DNA from: an uncultured Pelagibacteraceae bacterium
GTDB taxonomy: Bacteria > Pseudomonadota > Alphaproteobacteria > Pelagibacterales > Pelagibacteraceae
Reading direction: 5' to 3'
DNA length: 41,679 nt
NCBI GenBank assembly: GCA_902607735.1
Contig: CACLLG010000005.1
Location: 1-41,679, forward strand
Shown: positions 37,858 through 41,679 of the stretch, piece after piece
How positions within the stretch are numbered: the first letter of the stretch is position 1
Layout: each line of letters opens with the position of its first letter
The notes under the pieces: model-generated
Databases searched by the model: none
The model's input: the letters and a program-made list of their open reading frames with translations, nothing else
What the model was told of the DNA's origin: nothing
Made by a program: the position numbers and the translations under genes

Positions 37858-38409
37858 ATGAAAATAATTAAAATATTTATTCTAATAGCGACTGGTTTAT
37901 TTTTAAATAATTGCGCAAATAAATCACATTCGGATGCTGTTTTAGGTGGAGCAACAGGAGCAACAATGTGTTTAAAGTACATAGGGGATAATCCCTATTT
38001 GATTGCTACGTGTACTGTAGGTGGTGCCTTTACAGATGCAGAAGCTTTGTATAATTTGGATGACGATAAACATAATGCCGCATTTCTAGACCATTTAAAT
38101 ACAAGTGGGTCGGGGTCTTCATATACGAGCTGGTATAATCCAAGAAACGGTAATAATGGAATTATAAACATAACAAACTCATATATGGTTGGATCACTTA
38201 AATGTAAAGAATATGACCATACAGTAGATATAACAAGTTTTGGTAGAGTAAAAAGAAAAATAAAATTTGGAATTGCTTGTCAGACGCCAGGCGGACAGTG
38301 GATTGAAAAACCTGATGGATTAAAACCTAATTATGTAGTTGAAGGAAGTAAGAGGATGAACATATTCGAAAGGAATGCTTATATTGAAAAATACTATCCA
38401 AATAATTAG
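37858..38409 (+). CDS. Putative lipoprotein with glycine-rich segment
   Basis: 183 aa; lipobox-like FLNNC near the N-terminus, AVLGGATGATMC segment. Confidence 0.6.
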   Translation: MKIIKIFILIATGLFLNNCANKSHSDAVLGGATGATMCLKYIGDNPYLIATCTVGGAFTDAEALYNLDDDKHNAAFLDHLNTSGSGSSYTSWYNPRNGNNGIINITNSYMVGSLKCKEYDHTVDITSFGRVKRKIKFGIACQTPGGQWIEKPDGLKPNYVVEGSKRMNIFERNAYIEKYYPNN

Positions 38410-38463
38410 GAGATAAATCAAGCTAGACTCGAGCAGGATTAAATAATAGCCTAAATTAACATT

Positions 38464-39141
38464 ATGACCTTGCTTATTACAATAGTGCCTTCTTTAGCTC
38501 TGTTGCTTTACTTCGTGTTATCCGACAAATTTAAGGAACCCAAACTGACAGTACTATCTGTTTTCTTTCTCGGTTATTTAATTTGTCTGCCAGCTGGAAC
38601 TTTAAATGATTTTAGCTACAAACTTTTAGAAGATGGTACCGAATTATCTCAAAGACTAGGATATAGTTTTCTTGGTCCAGCGTGGGCTGAAGAACTTCTA
38701 AAATTTTCAATACTTTATTTAATTGTGTTAAAACGAAATGAATTTAACGAACCTATGGATGGTATAGTTTATGGCGTTGCTGCATCTCTGGGTTTTGCGA
38801 CTTATGAAAATTATGATTATGTCTTTCGATTAGCAGAGACATGGGAAATAATTCCAATGGATATGGCAATTTGGAGATCATATTCAGCTATTCCAATGCA
38901 TGGTTTAAATGGATGTATAATGGGATTTTATTTTGGAAAGTATGTTTTTACAAACAATAAGAAATTTCTGATATTATGTCTTCTAGTCCCTTTTTTAATG
39001 CACGGATTTTATAATTTTTTACACTACCCCGTTTCTCTTGGAGTTGTAGTAATTTTATTTATTTATTCAATAATACTTCATTCTGATTTAAAAAAGTTAC
39101 AAAAATCTAAAAAGAAAGAAGAAGAAATAAAAAAAATATGA
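38464..39141 (+). CDS. PrsW-family intramembrane protease
   Basis: 225 aa; WAEELLKFSILY, DGIVYGVAASLGFATYEN, MHGLNGCIMGFYFG, MHGFYNF. Confidence 0.85.
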   Translation: MTLLITIVPSLALLLYFVLSDKFKEPKLTVLSVFFLGYLICLPAGTLNDFSYKLLEDGTELSQRLGYSFLGPAWAEELLKFSILYLIVLKRNEFNEPMDGIVYGVAASLGFATYENYDYVFRLAETWEIIPMDMAIWRSYSAIPMHGLNGCIMGFYFGKYVFTNNKKFLILCLLVPFLMHGFYNFLHYPVSLGVVVILFIYSIILHSDLKKLQKSKKKEEEIKKI

Positions 39142-39770
39142 ATAAATTTATAGTTGGAATTTTAGTAATTTTATTTTTTTGTTTGATTGGAACAAAAGCT
39201 ATGTCTAGTGGACCAAGATGCGAAAGCTTTTACGAAAAAGTTTATAACGACACGGAAAAGGAAGATGTCAACCTTGAAGGTTATGTCGATGTTCTGACTG
39301 TTGGTATAAGATTAGAAAGTATATGGGATAAACAAGGTATATGGAATAACAAAAAAATTGGAAAATGGATTCTAAAAACCAATGAAGAGGGTTACTTTTA
39401 TGTGGGCAAGGTAACAAACGGCAATCTTTCTGATAAAATTAAAGTAAACGATATTGTGTTAAGTATTAACGGCGAAGATTTGAGAGAAATTGCAAAAGAT
39501 GAAGATAAATATGAAATTTTACGTAAAGATATTTCTAACTTATATGTTGAGGGCGAAAAAATAAATATCAAATTATTAAGAAAATCTAATGTTCGTGATA
39601 AAGGTAAAGTCATAGAAGTTGGAACAGTAAATGAACTAAAATCATTTGACATGCCTTACATCGATTTTTACGTTAACTCGATAAATATTGATGAAAAAGA
39701 AGGATCCTTTGATGCTTCAATCGAAACTGATTTTTTTGGAAAGGGTAGACGAGCGCTATTTTGCCAGTAA
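39138..39770 (+). CDS. Secreted PDZ-domain segment plus first strands of a pLGIC extracellular domain; 5' part of a probable split gene
   Basis: Signal peptide MNKFIVGILVILFFCLIGTKA; PDZ-like GYFYVGKVTNGNLSDKIKVNDIVLSINGEDL; ends in YIDFYVNSINIDEKEGSFDASIETDF, which looks like pLGIC beta1-beta2. Confidence 0.75.
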   Translation: MNKFIVGILVILFFCLIGTKAMSSGPRCESFYEKVYNDTEKEDVNLEGYVDVLTVGIRLESIWDKQGIWNNKKIGKWILKTNEEGYFYVGKVTNGNLSDKIKVNDIVLSINGEDLREIAKDEDKYEILRKDISNLYVEGEKINIKLLRKSNVRDKGKVIEVGTVNELKSFDMPYIDFYVNSINIDEKEGSFDASIETDFFGKGRRALFCQ

Positions 39771-40767
39771 AGCTGTTTGGGACACTTTGGTGTATAATAG
39801 AAAATCAGACAATAGACTTTACTTCGAACAATGTGAATTTTCTGAGGAAAGATGGGGAAAACTAAACACTGTTGATCCCAATTACGGATTAAAATTTCAT
39901 AATTTGATAAAAGAAGATAGACAAACTCGAACTTCTTATTACTTTGTGAGACCTAACTTTTCTTATAAAAATTTTACAGAAGATGAGATGCTTCAAGATG
40001 CTGATTCTGATTTTTGGGATAATAAAGATTGGTATCCATTAGAAGCTGATATTATTTTTAAATCAACAAGCACTTACAAATTTAAAAATAAATTTAATTT
40101 AAAATCGTTTCCTTTTGATCGTCAAACAATAAAAATATTTATTTATAATGAAAAACATGATTATGATACGTGGCGCAGTTTGACAAGTGCCTATCAGATG
40201 AGAAGAGCGCTTGAGTTTCAAAAACTAAATTCCATACAAGGATGGAACATTGTAGGTGTCGATATGGAATATGCTTTTTATACTGACCCCAACTACAAAA
40301 GTAAATTTGACGGTGCTTATCTAGAGTTTGATGTAGAAAGAAAAAGTGGTTATTACATATTTAAAATTATTCTACCTATTATTTTAATTTTAGCTGTATG
40401 TTGGTCAGCTGTCTGGATTGACCCTAAAGAAATTGAATCTAGATTAACAGTTACAATTGTATGTTTGTTATCCCTAATTGCTTATAATTTTGTAATAGAT
40501 TCTGACATGCCAAAACTAGAGTATTTAACAGTAATGGATACTATTATTCTCGTTTCTTATATTTATGCAACCATACCAAATTTTTTAAGTGTCATTAGTT
40601 TTAATTTAGTTAAAAAAGATAAATTGCGTGCAGAAAAGTACGAATCTTATGAAAAAAAACTGGGATTACCTAGTTATTTATTAATTGTATTAATAATAAT
40701 TGCAGCAAATGCTAATGCAAATCCTGAACATACCGCTAGTATGCTTTCGTGGATGATTCCAAAATAA
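39688..40767 (+). CDS. Pentameric ligand-gated ion channel (Cys-loop receptor family), 3' part of a probable split gene
   Basis: RVDERYF, FPFDRQTIKIFIYNE, GWNIVGVDM, ERKSGYYIFKIILPIILILAVCWSAVWIDPKEIESRLTVTIVCLLSLIAYNFVIDSDMPKLEYLTVMDTIIL (M1-M3), C-terminal M4-like helix. Confidence 0.88.
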   Translation: MMKKKDPLMLQSKLIFLERVDERYFASKAVWDTLVYNRKSDNRLYFEQCEFSEERWGKLNTVDPNYGLKFHNLIKEDRQTRTSYYFVRPNFSYKNFTEDEMLQDADSDFWDNKDWYPLEADIIFKSTSTYKFKNKFNLKSFPFDRQTIKIFIYNEKHDYDTWRSLTSAYQMRRALEFQKLNSIQGWNIVGVDMEYAFYTDPNYKSKFDGAYLEFDVERKSGYYIFKIILPIILILAVCWSAVWIDPKEIESRLTVTIVCLLSLIAYNFVIDSDMPKLEYLTVMDTIILVSYIYATIPNFLSVISFNLVKKDKLRAEKYESYEKKLGLPSYLLIVLIIIAANANANPEHTASMLSWMIPK

Positions 40768-40841
40768 AAGAAAATAGGATTTTATAGGATAACTAGACAC
40801 AGAACTAGATCGTTTTGAGATAAAACAAGAATTAGGCAGGC

Positions 40842-41069
40842 ATGAACAAAGAAAACGCAAGTAAACTCTGGAAAATCATACAGGAAGCTGGTGATTATTT
40901 AAATGGTCAATTACCCGAACACCCTAATCATCCTAAAGGTAGAAATCCTTATGCCCACGTTGCAATATGCGTGAAGTCAAAGTTTCAAAAAAGTTATAAA
41001 GATATTGAAGATGAAAAATTTCAAGAAGTTATAGATTACATTGAATTTTTAAAAAAAAATCCAAGCTAA
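40842..41069 (+). CDS. Small conserved-looking hypothetical protein
   Basis: 75 aa; HPNHPKGRNPYAHVAICVKSKF...FQEVIDYIEFLK; soluble composition, own start region. Confidence 0.5.
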   Translation: MNKENASKLWKIIQEAGDYLNGQLPEHPNHPKGRNPYAHVAICVKSKFQKSYKDIEDEKFQEVIDYIEFLKKNPS

Positions 41070-41078
41070 AAAATATAA

Positions 41079-41679
41079 TTAATTTAAACCAATAAATCGT
41101 CTATTTCTTTTGGTGTTCAAGCTATAGTACAAAAGTGCAAAAGTAATAATACTTCCTCCTATTATTGTATTAGCTGTTGGAACTTCGTTAATTCCAAAAA
41201 TAGGTAACCAAACCCAAAAAATGCCACCTAGAACCTCTGTCAAAGATAATAAAGTAAGATCAGCCGCAGGTAAATGTTTTGATCCTAGAGAATAAAGTAT
41301 CATCCCTGAGCAAACTAAAGTTCCGTGTAATGCCGATAAAGATGAATTTCTAAATGTAGTAAAAAAATTAGCATCGCTAAAAATTAAAACAAAAAAAGAA
41401 AACGTCCCACAAAATAATCCTGCAACTGCAACAGTTGTAAATGTTGGGGTATTTTTCCTCCACCTTAATGAAACAGAAAAAAATGAAAACCCTAATGCCG
41501 ATAAAAGTCCAATCACTAAACCAAATAAAGTTCCAATTTCTCTACTATTAAGGGCCATAAAAATAATTCCTATGGCTGCAATAATTATTGCTATTAAAGT
41601 TGTATTTGAAACTTTTTCTTTAAGAAAAACATAACCTAAAATTGCTGTCATAAAAGGCATCGCCGCCAACATCAAAAGT
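41079..41679 (-). CDS. DMT superfamily (EamA) transporter, N-terminus beyond window end
   Basis: 198 aa visible; MLAAMPFMTAILGYVFLKEKV, DLTLLSLTEVLGGIFWVWLPIFGINEVPT. The frame appears to continue past the end of the window. Confidence 0.8.
   Translation of the reverse strand, partial: LLMLAAMPFMTAILGYVFLKEKVSNTTLIAIIIAAIGIIFMALNSREIGTLFGLVIGLLSALGFSFFSVSLRWRKNTPTFTTVAVAGLFCGTFSFFVLIFSDANFFTTFRNSSLSALHGTLVCSGMILYSLGSKHLPAADLTLLSLTEVLGGIFWVWLPIFGINEVPTANTIIGGSIITFALLYYSLNTKRNRRFIGLN

Noticed and set aside
39398-39652. 84-aa - strand ORF
   Set aside because: Antisense to the PDZ segment; low-complexity Ser/Leu composition.

Overview
AT-rich window, most likely from a SAR11/Pelagibacterales-like marine alphaproteobacterium (inferred from base composition, gene content and a tandem SAM-II/SAM-V riboswitch). 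Most of it (about 5-35 kb) looks like a catabolic island for quaternary and methylated amines. It holds two BHMT-like methyltransferases, three long FAD+GcvT proteins of the dimethylglycine/sarcosine dehydrogenase family, a DmdA-like GcvT protein, a GMC/BetA-like oxidoreductase, a ProVWX-type transporter, two gamma-butyrobetaine-hydroxylase-like dioxygenases, one TauD-like dioxygenase, a BKACE plus hotdog-thioesterase pair (carnitine-degradation type), aldehyde dehydrogenases and two PhnZ-like HD-domain proteins. The observations I rate highest are: (1) a divergent BBOX-like dioxygenase / PhnZ-TmpB-like HD oxygenase pair, which suggests conversion of a trimethylammonio-phosphonate to glycine betaine; (2) a second, divergent PhnZ-like HD protein with altered substrate-gate residues, inside a DMGDH/DmdA-like/BHMT cluster; (3) a PDZ domain apparently fused to a pentameric ligand-gated ion channel, with the frame broken at a T7 run; (4) a second T7 frame break in a nearby MFS gene; (5) two tandem paralogous small membrane proteins separated by a perfect 12-bp GC-rich hairpin; (6) a SAM-II + terminator + SAM-V cascade with a small leader ORF upstream of one bhmT copy only; (7) a SET-domain gene inside the betaine operon. 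No tRNA, rRNA, CRISPR or transposase was seen. All functional calls come from reading motifs by eye; no searches were run.
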